From the NCBI RefSeq assembly GCF_009856825.1, contig NZ_WVTD01000008.1, positions 124,001 to 188,000 on the forward strand: a DNA stretch of 64,000 bases, given 5' to 3'. The notes below the pieces were generated by a model that saw only the letters and a list, made by a program, of their open reading frames with translations, made no database searches and was not told where the DNA came from. Positions 51,940 through 59,822 of this stretch are shown piece by piece (position 1 is the stretch's first letter; each line of letters begins with the position of its first letter). This stretch comes from Novosphingobium silvae. Lineage in GTDB: Bacteria > Pseudomonadota > Alphaproteobacteria > Sphingomonadales > Sphingomonadaceae. The position numbers and the translations under genes are program-made.

Positions 51940-53357
51940 TGGCGCGTCTTCGTCCCGCTGCCGCCCTTGCTGCGGTGCTGGCCCTTTCCGCCTGTGCCAC
52001 GGCGGGTCCTGACTACCATCCGCCCGAGAACTCCGTCGCCGTGACGCCGGGCGCGCAGGGCCCCTTCGCCTCTGTCAACGGTCCGGCCTTTTCGCAGGAG
52101 TCGCTACCCGATCGCTGGTGGAGCCTTTATCGGGACGAGCGCCTCGACGGCCTCGTCCAGCAGGCGCTCGCCGCCAATGCCGACTTGCGGCAGGCCGAGG
52201 CGAACCTCGAACGGGCACAGGCGGTGGTCGCCGAGGCGACCGCGGGACGGCAGATCACGACCTCGGTCACGGGCGGCGTCGATGTCTCCCGCCAGTCGCA
52301 GACCGGCAGGCCACTTCCCGGTGTGGTGATGGACAACCTGGGGCTCGCCGTCAGCTACCCTCTGGATCTCCGGGGCAAGCTGCGCCGTGCGATCGAGGCG
52401 TCGGAGGCTGACCGGGAAGCCGTCGAGGCGGCACGCGATGCCGTTCGTGTCAGCGTGGCGGGTGGGACCACCCGCGCCTATGCACAGGTTTGCGCCGCGA
52501 ACTATCAGCTGGCGGTGACGCAGCGGGTCGTGGCGCTTCAGCGTCAGACGCTGGATGCCACGCGCCGTCTGCAGCGCGGCGGCCGGGGCACGGCTTTCGA
52601 CGTCAGCCGCGCAGCCGCGGCGGTCGAAACAAGCGCGGCTTCGCTTCCCGCCTTCACGGCACAGCGCCAGAATGCGCTGTACCTGCTTGCCACCTTGCTC
52701 GGCCGTGCTCCGGCGGACTACCCCCGGGAAGTGGCGGACTGCGCCACTCTGCCTCGCCTCGCCGGCAGCATACCGGTGGAGGATGGCACTGCGCTCATCC
52801 GGCGGCGAGCCGACATACGACAGGCGGAACGCCTGATCGCAGCGGACACCGCGCGTATCGGAGTGGCCACTGCAGACCTTTATCCCAGTGTGAGCATCGG
52901 TGGCTCGGCAGGCTTTTCGGGTCAGCTGGAGGATTTCGGCAGTTCAGACAGCTTCGGCTTCAGCCTTGGACCGCTGCTCAGCTGGTCGTTCCCCAACCGC
53001 CCGGTGGTGCGCGCCCGGATCGAGCAGGCCGACGCTGCTGTGCGTGCGGATCTGGCGGGCTTCGATGCCACCGTCCTTGAAGCGTTGAGGCAGGCGGAGT
53101 CCGCGATGGAAACCTACAGTCGCCACCGCGAACGCGCGGCAGCGCTGGGCCGGGCGCGGGACAATGCCGCCATATCCGCTGCTCAGGCCAACAAGCTGTT
53201 CCGCTTCGGCCGCAGCGATTTCCTCAATCTGCTTAGTGCACAAGGCAGCCTGGCTTCGGCCGAGGCGTCCCACGCCGCAGCGGAAGCTGCACTCGTGGAC
53301 CACCAGATCGCGGTGTTCCTCGCGCTGGGCGGTGGGTGGCAGCAAGGCGCGGACTAA
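51936..53357 (+). CDS. Outer-membrane efflux lipoprotein (NodT family)
   Basis: A 473-aa TolC-like outer-membrane factor. A lipoprotein signal (MMARLRPAAALAAVLALSAC) is followed by PDYHPPE, the usual start of the mature chain, then two OEP repeats (QALAANADLRQAEANLERAQ and, in the second, LLAKxx-like FGRSDFLNLLSAQGSLASAEA). It completes the tripartite exporter. Four-base overlap (ATGA) with the HlyD gene. A decayed C-terminal fragment of a different family member lies at 10390. Confidence 0.93.
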   Translation: MMARLRPAAALAAVLALSACATAGPDYHPPENSVAVTPGAQGPFASVNGPAFSQESLPDRWWSLYRDERLDGLVQQALAANADLRQAEANLERAQAVVAEATAGRQITTSVTGGVDVSRQSQTGRPLPGVVMDNLGLAVSYPLDLRGKLRRAIEASEADREAVEAARDAVRVSVAGGTTRAYAQVCAANYQLAVTQRVVALQRQTLDATRRLQRGGRGTAFDVSRAAAAVETSAASLPAFTAQRQNALYLLATLLGRAPADYPREVADCATLPRLAGSIPVEDGTALIRRRADIRQAERLIAADTARIGVATADLYPSVSIGGSAGFSGQLEDFGSSDSFGFSLGPLLSWSFPNRPVVRARIEQADAAVRADLAGFDATVLEALRQAESAMETYSRHRERAAALGRARDNAAISAAQANKLFRFGRSDFLNLLSAQGSLASAEASHAAAEAALVDHQIAVFLALGGGWQQGAD

Positions 53358-53402
53358 CCCGGACTTCTCCGGCACCGTCCCGGACTGCCAAAAAGGCGGT
53401 CC

Positions 53403-53570
53403 TCAGAAATCCACGGCAACACCGTTGCGGACCCAGTCGCCGTAACGGGTGGGCGAAAGGCCGTCGGAATCTTCGCCGTCCTTGGGCCTTTCGGCACGAG
53501 GGGCAGGCTCGTTGGTCCAGTGTGTAGGCTTGGCAAAGCCTGCCGGACGTTCTGTGGCGCGCTTGGTCAT
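53403..53570 (-). CDS. DUF1674 protein, succinate dehydrogenase assembly factor 4-like
   Basis: A 55-aa protein whose C-terminus RYGDWVRNGVAVDF matches the DUF1674/SdhAF4 signature (RYGDWxxxGxxxDF). The eukaryotic relative binds flavinylated SdhA and helps assemble complex II. ATG at 53570 is chosen because the family N-terminus begins there; the longer frame to 53708 runs into the methyltransferase gene. It stands between the exporter operon and the divergent rsmB-like gene, without succinate dehydrogenase genes nearby. Confidence 0.8.
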   Translation of the reverse strand: MTKRATERPAGFAKPTHWTNEPAPRAERPKDGEDSDGLSPTRYGDWVRNGVAVDF

Positions 53571-53624
53571 GGACGCGATGTGGTGCCGCTGGCGGAAAAA
53601 GGCAATTGGGTATAGGGGCCCGCG

Positions 53625-54857
53625 ATGGACATTCCAGGCCTTCCCGCGCGCCGCGCCGCGCTTAACCTCGTCGATGCCGTGCTGCGCAGGGGCGAAACCC
53701 TCGACCAAGCGGCCGGTGCCGCTCTCGCGCGCGTCAAGGGGGATGCCGACCGCGCGCTTGCCCGGGCCATCGCGGGGGAGACGCTGCGGTGGAAGGTCGA
53801 TCTCGACGCGCTGATCGATTCGGCCACGCGCCAGCGGCTACCGGACGATGCCAAGCCGCGCGCGGTGCTGCAGCTGATGCTGGCGCAGGTCCTACGGCTG
53901 GAGACGCCGCCGCATGCAGTGATCGCCACCGGCCTTTCACTGCTGATAGGAGGACCGCGGCGCCTTGCCCACGGGGTGTTCTCCACGCTGATGAAGCAGA
54001 ACGCTGCCCTTCCCGGCGTGCCGACCCTGCCGGAAGATGTCGCGGGCCGCTGGGGCGAGCGCGGCGACGCCATCGCAGCCGCCCTTGCCGAGCCGCCGCC
54101 GCTCGACCTCGCCCTGCGCGATCCCGATGCCACCGCCGAATGGGCCGAAAGGATGGGGGGAACATCACTGCTGCCGGGTCATCTGCGTCTGCCGCGCGGC
54201 ACGGCGGTCGAGCATCTGCCGGGCTTTCGGGACGGTGCCTGGTGGGTGCAGGATCTTGCCGCGAGCCTTCCCGCACGCCTGCTTGGCCCGGGGGAAGGGC
54301 GCACGGCGCTCGATCTCTGCGCCGCGCCGGGCGGCAAGACGATGCAGCTGGCCGCCCAGGGCTGGCAGGTTACCTCGCTCGACAATTCCAAGCGTCGGCT
54401 GGAGCGGCTGCGCGAGAACCTGGCCCGCACCCGGCTGGAGGCGGAAGTGGTGCTGGCGGATGCTCTGGCATGGGAGCCGGAGCAGAAGTTCGACGCGATC
54501 CTGCTCGACGCTCCCTGTACGGCCACGGGCACGGCCCGCCGGCATCCCGACGTGCTTCACCGCATCGGCCCGCGCCAGATAGAGGAGATGGCCGATCTCC
54601 AGGCCCGTCTCGTCCAGCGTGCCGCAGGCTGGCTGAAGTCGGGCGGGCGGCTGGTGTACGCGGTGTGTTCGCTCGAAGCGGAAGAAGGGGAGGATCAGGT
54701 GGTGCCCGCAGGCCTGTCGCCCCTGCCGATCACCACTGGCGAACTGCCCGCCGGGCTGGTGCCCACTCCTTCGGGAAGCCTGCGCACCGATCCGGGAATG
54801 CTTGCCGAAAACGGCGGCCTCGACGGTTTCTTCGTCTCGCGTTGGACGAAGGACTGA
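53625..54857 (+). CDS. rsmB: RsmB-like 16S rRNA (cytosine-C5) methyltransferase
   Basis: A 410-aa SAM-dependent m5C methyltransferase of the Sun/RsmB group. Residues 1-140 resemble the NusB-like RNA-binding domain. The Rossmann core has the SAM motif LDLCAAPGGKTMQLAAQGWQ. The two catalytic cysteines of the family are in LLDAPCTATGTARRHPD and VYAVCSLEAEEGEDQ. The probable target is C967 of 16S rRNA, but other RsmB-like targets are possible. It is divergent from the SdhAF4-like gene (54 bases between starts). Confidence 0.9.
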   Translation: MDIPGLPARRAALNLVDAVLRRGETLDQAAGAALARVKGDADRALARAIAGETLRWKVDLDALIDSATRQRLPDDAKPRAVLQLMLAQVLRLETPPHAVIATGLSLLIGGPRRLAHGVFSTLMKQNAALPGVPTLPEDVAGRWGERGDAIAAALAEPPPLDLALRDPDATAEWAERMGGTSLLPGHLRLPRGTAVEHLPGFRDGAWWVQDLAASLPARLLGPGEGRTALDLCAAPGGKTMQLAAQGWQVTSLDNSKRRLERLRENLARTRLEAEVVLADALAWEPEQKFDAILLDAPCTATGTARRHPDVLHRIGPRQIEEMADLQARLVQRAAGWLKSGGRLVYAVCSLEAEEGEDQVVPAGLSPLPITTGELPAGLVPTPSGSLRTDPGMLAENGGLDGFFVSRWTKD

Positions 54858-54864
54858 AGGGGCA

Positions 54865-54893
54865 GGCTGAACGCGCGAAGCAGCCGTTCAGCC
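54865..54893. terminator. Hairpin between convergent genes
   Basis: GGCTGAACG (54865-54873) pairs with CGTTCAGCC (54885-54893), loop of 11 bases, located between the rsmB-like stop (54857) and the end of the PEP-CTERM gene (54905). No T-run; likely a bidirectional termination or mRNA 3'-end hairpin. Confidence 0.55.
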
Positions 54894-54904
54894 CCATTAT
54901 CCCC

Positions 54905-55975
54905 TCAGGCAGGCACCCGGCGGCGGCGCCAGAACAAGAGGCCGCCGAGCGCAAGCGCGAACATGCCCACCATGCCGGGTTCGGGAACCGACGTTCCGCC
55001 AGAGCTTCCGCCCGGCGTGGTCGGAGTGCCCGGATCGCTGGGCGAGGGGTTGTAGCCACCCTTGTAGGTGCCGACGTGCATTTCGCCATTCTGGACGAGG
55101 CTGCCGAACACGGCCGATCCCTGGATGTAGTTGCCGGTCGTCGCTGCCGCGCCCGGCGCCAGGACCGAGCCGCCCCATGCCGTCGTCAGCGAAAGACTGC
55201 TCGCATCCGGGAAGTTCCAGATCACGTTCTCGCCCAGGTTCTGGGTCCCGCCAAGAAAGTTGTCGTTCAGCGTGATCGACTTGCCCGAGACGTTGACGAT
55301 CGCCGTGTCCGCGCCGTTGAGGTTGAACTGGATTTCGCCGATGCGGTCGAGATCGGCGGCAGTGATGTTGAACACCGCAACCCCGTTGGCGTCAGGCTGT
55401 GCGTTGAAAGTGCCGCGGTTGCCGCTGACGACGAGTTCGCTGTTGGCGCCTTGCGTGCTCATGGAGTGGCTGAGCCCGCTCATAGACGTTTCGATCAGGC
55501 TCTTCTGCTGCGTCAGGTTCTGCGAAAACGCGGGATCGCTGGCCGCAAGCCCGGCGGTGACGGTGTTGTTGTTCACGTTGGTGTTGCTGATCGATCCGCC
55601 GACCAGCACCGTCTGCGCCGCACCGTTCAGGTTGAGCCCGCTGTTGACGTTGCCGCCCACAACCGCTCCCGAACCGTTGTTGAGGTTCTTGTGTCCGCCA
55701 TTGACGTCGCCGACCACGGTCAGTCCCGGAGTGCCCGTGCTGGATGTGGGCAGAGGCTGGATCTGGTAGTTGGACGAGTTGCCGTTCAGATTGCCTCCGA
55801 CGAAAGTCCGCCCCTCGACTTCGGAGGACGAGGTCAGGTCGCCCAGCACCACGAGGTTCCACGTCCGCAGCACGTCGGTGCCCGCGATCATGCCGGAACT
55901 GGCGAAGCCCGGGCTGGTGATAAGCGCGGCGGCCACAACGGCCAGCGAGAGCGAAGCAGTGCGAACAGGAGACAT
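54905..55975 (-). CDS. Choice-of-anchor A surface protein with PEP-CTERM sorting tail
   Basis: A 356-aa exported protein. A signal peptide (MSPVRTASLSLAVVAAALIT) is followed by the choice-of-anchor A domain (TWNLVVLGDLTSSSEVEGRT then FVGGNLNGNSSNYQIQPLP), rich in Asn, Gly and Val in a beta-helix-like repeat of VVGDVNGGHKNLNNGSG and related strings. The C-terminus is a PEP-CTERM anchor: VPEPGMVGMFALALGGLLFW and an Arg cluster. It should be processed by an exosortase and be surface-bound. No exosortase gene is seen in this window. Confidence 0.88.
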   Translation of the reverse strand: MSPVRTASLSLAVVAAALITSPGFASSGMIAGTDVLRTWNLVVLGDLTSSSEVEGRTFVGGNLNGNSSNYQIQPLPTSSTGTPGLTVVGDVNGGHKNLNNGSGAVVGGNVNSGLNLNGAAQTVLVGGSISNTNVNNNTVTAGLAASDPAFSQNLTQQKSLIETSMSGLSHSMSTQGANSELVVSGNRGTFNAQPDANGVAVFNITAADLDRIGEIQFNLNGADTAIVNVSGKSITLNDNFLGGTQNLGENVIWNFPDASSLSLTTAWGGSVLAPGAAATTGNYIQGSAVFGSLVQNGEMHVGTYKGGYNPSPSDPGTPTTPGGSSGGTSVPEPGMVGMFALALGGLLFWRRRRVPA

Positions 55976-56115
55976 GGGCGGGACTCGTCCGGCGGAAGTG
56001 CCGGGAGCCCTAGTATTGTGACCGGTGATTTAAGGAAGTTCGACTTTGCAGTTGTCCCTAGGTGGAACACTGGAAGGATTGCAGGTTACGAAGAGGTCGA
56101 GGCGTCATGTGGTCT

Positions 56116-56152
56116 GCCGCCAGCCCGGGCAGCACTAGCCCCGGCTGGCGGC
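56116..56152. terminator. Hairpin downstream of msrA
   Basis: GCCGCCAGCC (56116-56125) and GGCTGGCGGC (56143-56152) are exact complements with a 17-base loop that is itself partly self-complementary. It sits 14 bases past the msrA stop on the minus strand and is a plausible transcript end without a T-run. Confidence 0.55.
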
Positions 56153-56165
56153 CTACCGCTTCGCG

Positions 56166-56696
56166 TCAGGCCTTGACCTTGTCCTGGAAGCTCTTGCGCA
56201 GCTTCATCAGCTTCGGCGGGATCACCGCAAGGCAGTAGGGGTTGCGCTGGCCTTCGCCGTCCCAGTATTCCTGATGGTAGTCTTCTGCGGGATACCAGTG
56301 GGCAGGTCCCTCGATCGTCGTGACTGCCTTCTCACCGGGATGCTCGGCATCCCAGCGCGCGATCGCGGCGGCAGCCTCTTCGGCCTGAGCGTCGTCGAGT
56401 GGGAAGATCGCCGAGCGGTACTGCGTGCCCACGTCGTTGCCCTGACGGTTGAGCTGCGTCGGATCGTGCGTGCCAAGGAATACGTCGAGGATCTCGGCAT
56501 GCGAGATCACTTCCGGGTCGTACGTCACCTCGATCGCCTCGGCATGCCCGGTGGTGCCGGAGCAGACCTGCTTGTAGGTCGGGTTCTCGACAGAGCCGCC
56601 GATATAGCCGCTTTCGACCTTTGTGACGCCGATCACGTCGCGGAAGACTGCCTCGGTGCACCAGAAGCACCCGCCAGCCACGATTGCCGTTTCCAT
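56166..56696 (-). CDS. msrA: Peptide methionine-S-sulfoxide reductase
   Basis: Repairs the S-epimer of methionine sulfoxide in proteins. The catalytic motif GGCFWCTEAVF is at residues 8-18, followed by GYIGGSVENPTYKQVCSGTT with the recycling-region Cys and GHAEAIEV. The 176-aa length is usual for the cytoplasmic form. No fused msrB domain is present. It is divergent from the exported methyltransferase (113 bases between starts). Confidence 0.95.
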   Translation of the reverse strand: METAIVAGGCFWCTEAVFRDVIGVTKVESGYIGGSVENPTYKQVCSGTTGHAEAIEVTYDPEVISHAEILDVFLGTHDPTQLNRQGNDVGTQYRSAIFPLDDAQAEEAAAAIARWDAEHPGEKAVTTIEGPAHWYPAEDYHQEYWDGEGQRNPYCLAVIPPKLMKLRKSFQDKVKA

Positions 56697-56809
56697 TCTC
56701 GTTCATGTCCTCAGTGGAAGGAATGCGTGGCTAGATAGGTACGCTTTGCCCGCTTGTCATTGGCCGCGGGGCGTTTAGTGTTCCGCCGGAACCGCCGGAG
56801 GAGAACCCG

Positions 56810-57664
56810 ATGCGCCGCGCCCTGCTGACCCTGTCTTCGCTCCTTGGCCTTGTCGCTGTGCCTCTTTCGGCCGAGCCTGTTCGCAAGGGAACCCAGACGC
56901 AGGCCTGCAAGGGCTGCGAGGCACTGCTCGAACTCGCGGCCGCCAGCCCCTTGCGCAAGGACGACCGTGCGCGGGACCCTGCGCGCCATCCTGTCGAGAC
57001 CCTGAGCTTCTTCCAGGTAGGACCGGAGATGAAGGTCGGCGAATACGCGCCCGGTGGCGAGTGGTATTCGCGCTTCCTGGGCCTGTACCTCGGTAAGCAG
57101 GGGCACCTTGTCGGCCTGTACTTCGACCCCGCGAGCGGCGCGTTCAAGGACAAGGAGGCGATCCGCAGGGCAGCCGCCGCATACCCGGCCGACGTCGCCA
57201 AGTTCACAGGCATCGATGCCGGACGCTTCGCCGCCTACACCCTCGACGCCGTGCCAGAGGCGGAGAAAGGCACGTTCGACGTCATCATCATCGCGCGCAT
57301 GATGCACAACCTCATGCGCTGGAACATCGCGGACAGCGAAGTGAAGGCTCTGCGTGCCCTCCTCAAGCCGGGCGGCCTTGTCGGCATCGAGCAACACCGC
57401 GCCCGCGCCGATGCGCCCTACGCATACAGCGATGGTTCGAAGGGCTACCTACGCGAAGCCGATGTCATCCGCTTCATGGAAGTGAACGGCTTCACGCTCG
57501 CCGGCAAGTCCGAGATCAACGCAAATCCCAAGGACAACGCGAACTGGCCGGACGGCGTCTGGACGTTGCCGCCCTCGCTGGCGCTGAAGGACAAGGACCG
57601 CGCCAGATACCAGGCCATCGGCGAGAGCGATCGCATGACCCTGCTCTTTCGCAAGCGTGACTGA
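56810..57664 (+). CDS. Exported SAM-dependent methyltransferase-like protein
   Basis: A 284-aa protein with a signal peptide (MRRALLTLSSLLGLVAVPLSA) and then a class I methyltransferase fold: KVGEYAPGGEWYSRFLGLYL replaces the glycine-rich SAM loop, with VGLYFDP after it, followed by TFDVIIIARMMHNLM and an ALLKPGGLVGIEQH strand that is typical of methyltransferases. Export is surprising, since SAM is cytoplasmic. Several homologous exported proteins are annotated in sphingomonads and their activity is unproven. ATG at 56810 is supported by GGAGGAGAA. Confidence 0.8.
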   Translation: MRRALLTLSSLLGLVAVPLSAEPVRKGTQTQACKGCEALLELAAASPLRKDDRARDPARHPVETLSFFQVGPEMKVGEYAPGGEWYSRFLGLYLGKQGHLVGLYFDPASGAFKDKEAIRRAAAAYPADVAKFTGIDAGRFAAYTLDAVPEAEKGTFDVIIIARMMHNLMRWNIADSEVKALRALLKPGGLVGIEQHRARADAPYAYSDGSKGYLREADVIRFMEVNGFTLAGKSEINANPKDNANWPDGVWTLPPSLALKDKDRARYQAIGESDRMTLLFRKRD

Positions 57665-57711
57665 GCGCGCCCGCTCTGGACTTACCGCGGTGCAATCCAT
57701 AACTGAGCACC

Positions 57712-58575
57712 ATGACCGAGATCACTGTCGCCGCCCTGCAGCTTGCCCTCGCCTCCGCTGACGAGGCCGAGAACATTTCCGCCGTTTCCGCGCTGGTGGA
57801 AGAGGCTGCCGGTCGCGGTGCCCAAATTGTGTTGCCGCCCGAACTGTTCTCCGGCCCTTATTTCTGCAAGATCGAGGACGAGGCGGTGTTCGCGCTTGCG
57901 CGGCCGACGGCCGAGCACCCTTCCGTCATCGCCATGCGCGCACTCGCGGCGAAGCTGAAGGTCGCCATCCCGACCAGTTTCTTCGAGCGCGACGGGCACC
58001 ACTACTACAATACGCTCGCCATGATCGACACCGACGGCGAGATCATGGGCACCTATCGCAAGAGCCACATCCCCGATGGGCCGGGGTATGAAGAAAAGTA
58101 TTATTTCCGGCCCGGGAACGACGGTTTCAAGGTCTGGGACGTTTTCGGAACGCGCATCGGCGTCGGCATCTGTTGGGATCAGTGGTATCCCGAGGCGGCC
58201 CGGGTCATGGCGCTGATGGGCGCCGAACTGCTGTTCTATCCAACTGCCATCGGCTCGGAGCCCTACGATGCCGATCTCGATACAAGCCGCATGTGGCGCC
58301 GGGCCATGGTCGGTCACTCGGTGTCCAACTGCATGCCGGTGATCGCCGCCAACCGCATCGGGCCTGAACTTGAGTGCGGCAGCGAGCAGGCATTCTATGG
58401 CCATTCGTTTGTCACCGACGAGTGGGGTGATTACGTGGCGGAGTTCGGTCGCGATGAGAGCGGTGTCCTGGTAGCTACCCTCGACCTTGCGCGGGCTGCA
58501 CGGCACCGCGCAGGCATGGGGTTCTTCCGCGATCGCCGGCCTCAGCTTTATACACGCATCGCTCAGGACATCTGA
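57712..58575 (+). CDS. aguB: N-carbamoylputrescine amidase
   Basis: Cleaves N-carbamoylputrescine to putrescine, CO2 and ammonia, the last step of the agmatine route to polyamines. Nitrilase-superfamily protein of 287 aa with the Glu-Lys-Cys triad in LPPELFSGPYF, YRKSHIPDGPGY and GVGICWDQWYPEAAR. The segment YPTAIGSEPYDADLDTSRMW is typical of AguB. The usual partner agmatine deiminase (aguA) is not in this window. ATG at 57712 lies 47 bases after the methyltransferase stop. Confidence 0.93.
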   Translation: MTEITVAALQLALASADEAENISAVSALVEEAAGRGAQIVLPPELFSGPYFCKIEDEAVFALARPTAEHPSVIAMRALAAKLKVAIPTSFFERDGHHYYNTLAMIDTDGEIMGTYRKSHIPDGPGYEEKYYFRPGNDGFKVWDVFGTRIGVGICWDQWYPEAARVMALMGAELLFYPTAIGSEPYDADLDTSRMWRRAMVGHSVSNCMPVIAANRIGPELECGSEQAFYGHSFVTDEWGDYVAEFGRDESGVLVATLDLARAARHRAGMGFFRDRRPQLYTRIAQDI

Positions 58576-58604
58576 GCCGCTCGCAGTTCAGGGACGCGGA
58601 GCGC

Positions 58605-59108
58605 ATGGACAGCCATCGCTATCTTGTTGCGCTTGGCTCGAACGTGAGGCACGGGCGCCATGGCGCGCCCCGGCGCGTGCTGGCAGCAGCACTGCAGGTT
58701 CTCGGTCTTGGTGAGTGCAGGGTGCTCGCCGCATCGCGGATAATCGAAACCGCGCCTCTCGGCCCGTCGCGGCGCCGGTATGCCAATGCTGCCGCCGTGG
58801 TCCGCTCGAGCGAGGACCCGGAGGCGTTCCTGGACAGCCTTCACGAGATTGAACAAGACTTCGGTCGCCGCCGGCTAGGCCGCGCATGGGGTGCGCGGGT
58901 GCTGGATCTGGACATCGTGCTTTGGGATGGCGGAGCCTATGCTACATCGCAAGGCGGGCTTGTCGTACCCCACCAGGCCTTTCGCAGCCGCCGCTTCGTC
59001 CTCGATCCTGCGGTGACGATCGCGGGCGAGTGGCGCGATCCATTGACCCACATGAGCATACGACAGTTGCAAGCCCGCTTGACCAAGCGCCGCCAGCCCC
59101 TTAGGTGA
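58605..59108 (+). CDS. folK: Dihydroneopterin-aldehyde pyrophosphokinase (HPPK)
   Basis: Transfers pyrophosphate from ATP to 6-hydroxymethyl-dihydropterin in folate synthesis. The 167-aa protein has VALGSN at the start, the signature WGARVLDLDIVLWDGG (usual GPRxLDLDILLY) and LVVPHQAFRSRRFVLDPAVT. It is 29 bases after the amidase stop with GGAG near the start, so the two may be cotranscribed. The folK stop is followed 28 bases later by tRNA-Lys. Confidence 0.93.
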   Translation: MDSHRYLVALGSNVRHGRHGAPRRVLAAALQVLGLGECRVLAASRIIETAPLGPSRRRYANAAAVVRSSEDPEAFLDSLHEIEQDFGRRRLGRAWGARVLDLDIVLWDGGAYATSQGGLVVPHQAFRSRRFVLDPAVTIAGEWRDPLTHMSIRQLQARLTKRRQPLR

Positions 59109-59136
59109 CCCCCACCCAGACCGTCCACACGGCACC

Positions 59137-59212
59137 GGGCCCTTAGCTCAGTCGGTAGAGCAACTGACTTTTAATCAGTAGGTCGCTGGTTCGAACCCAG
59201 CAGGGCTCACCA
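59137..59212 (+). tRNA. tRNA-Lys (anticodon TTT)
   Basis: A 76-base cloverleaf with an encoded CCA end (59210-59212). Acceptor arms GGGCCCT and AGGGCTC pair (one G-U), the D-arm has AGCTCAGTCGGTAGAGC, the anticodon stem is ACTGA/TCAGT around the loop CTTTTAA, and the T-arm contains GGTTCGAACCC. Anticodon UUU reads AAA/AAG for lysine. It is the boundary of the accessory segment, a common integration target. Confidence 0.97.
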
Positions 59213-59240
59213 CCTCAGTAAAATCAATGACTTAGGTGGT
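59209..59240. other. Inverted repeat at the tRNA 3' end, possible attachment site or terminator
   Basis: ACCACCT (59209-59215), including the CCA end, pairs with AGGTGGT (59234-59240), and AG with CT inside, giving a stem interrupted by one mismatch. A run of T follows at 59240-59242. It may terminate the tRNA transcript. Its position, exactly where core sequence changes to accessory sequence, also suits an integration scar. No second copy of the tRNA end was found in the window. Confidence 0.45.
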
Positions 59241-59252
59241 TTGTGATGGCGA

Positions 59253-59780
59253 TTGTCTCACAGTTTGTCTCGCACTCGATACGCTCTAAAATGGGCTGAA
59301 TCACAGACAAGAAACCCGCCATCGAGACGCCTACCGCTTTACGTTGCTGTGCATGAAGCCGGTCACGCCATTTCTATGCTGTCGAGCCAGCCCCCGCGAT
59401 GGGTTGATCACGTCTCGCTGACGCAGCTACCCAATGATGCGCTTGGGTTCACCAAGGGGAAGGCTCGTTTCAATTTTGGCATGGCTGAGCAGCTCGCAGC
59501 GGCGGGGCAACGGGAACATATGATCGCAGCTGCTAAGGCGGACGTAATTGACCTACTAGCAGGACCGATCGCTGAGGCGCGGTTTCGTAGGGACTGCGGG
59601 GTCACGCGTCTAATCAACGCTCACAACTACGCAAAGACCTTGGCTCAAGCTGATTGCGCTTTGCCGCAGGATCATGACCTTGCAAAGGTTCATTTGCGAC
59701 TTCACTGGTGCGATCCAACTACCGTCACCTTCATAGCTCACGCGCTCCTTTCGCGTGACCTCTTCGTACTCAATCTTTGA
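59253..59780 (+). CDS. Stand-alone FtsH-type (M41) protease-domain protein
   Basis: A 175-aa protein with a zinc-protease motif HEAGH at residues 34-38 in VAVHEAGHAISMLSSQ. It is followed by VDHVSLT, GFTKGK and DVIDLLAGPIAEARF, which mirrors the order of FtsH M41 domains (HEAGH, a GYT-like turn, then an LGGRxAEE-like segment), and by the acidic QDHDLAKVHL that could give the third metal ligand. It has neither the AAA+ ATPase nor membrane segments of FtsH. It is the first gene after tRNA-Lys. The start is TTG at 59253 with a weak site. Function unknown; perhaps a free regulatory protease. Confidence 0.65.
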   Translation: MSHSLSRTRYALKWAESQTRNPPSRRLPLYVAVHEAGHAISMLSSQPPRWVDHVSLTQLPNDALGFTKGKARFNFGMAEQLAAAGQREHMIAAAKADVIDLLAGPIAEARFRRDCGVTRLINAHNYAKTLAQADCALPQDHDLAKVHLRLHWCDPTTVTFIAHALLSRDLFVLNL

Positions 59781-59822
59781 ACTACCGGCTAAATCTGCTC
59801 ATTCCCGCTCCAAAGCACCCGA

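Noticed and set aside
53789-56176. A 795-codon plus-strand frame crossing the rsmB-like and PEP-CTERM genes
   Set aside because: It is out of frame with rsmB-like and antisense to the PEP-CTERM gene, crosses their convergent ends and a hairpin, and gives a low-complexity product.
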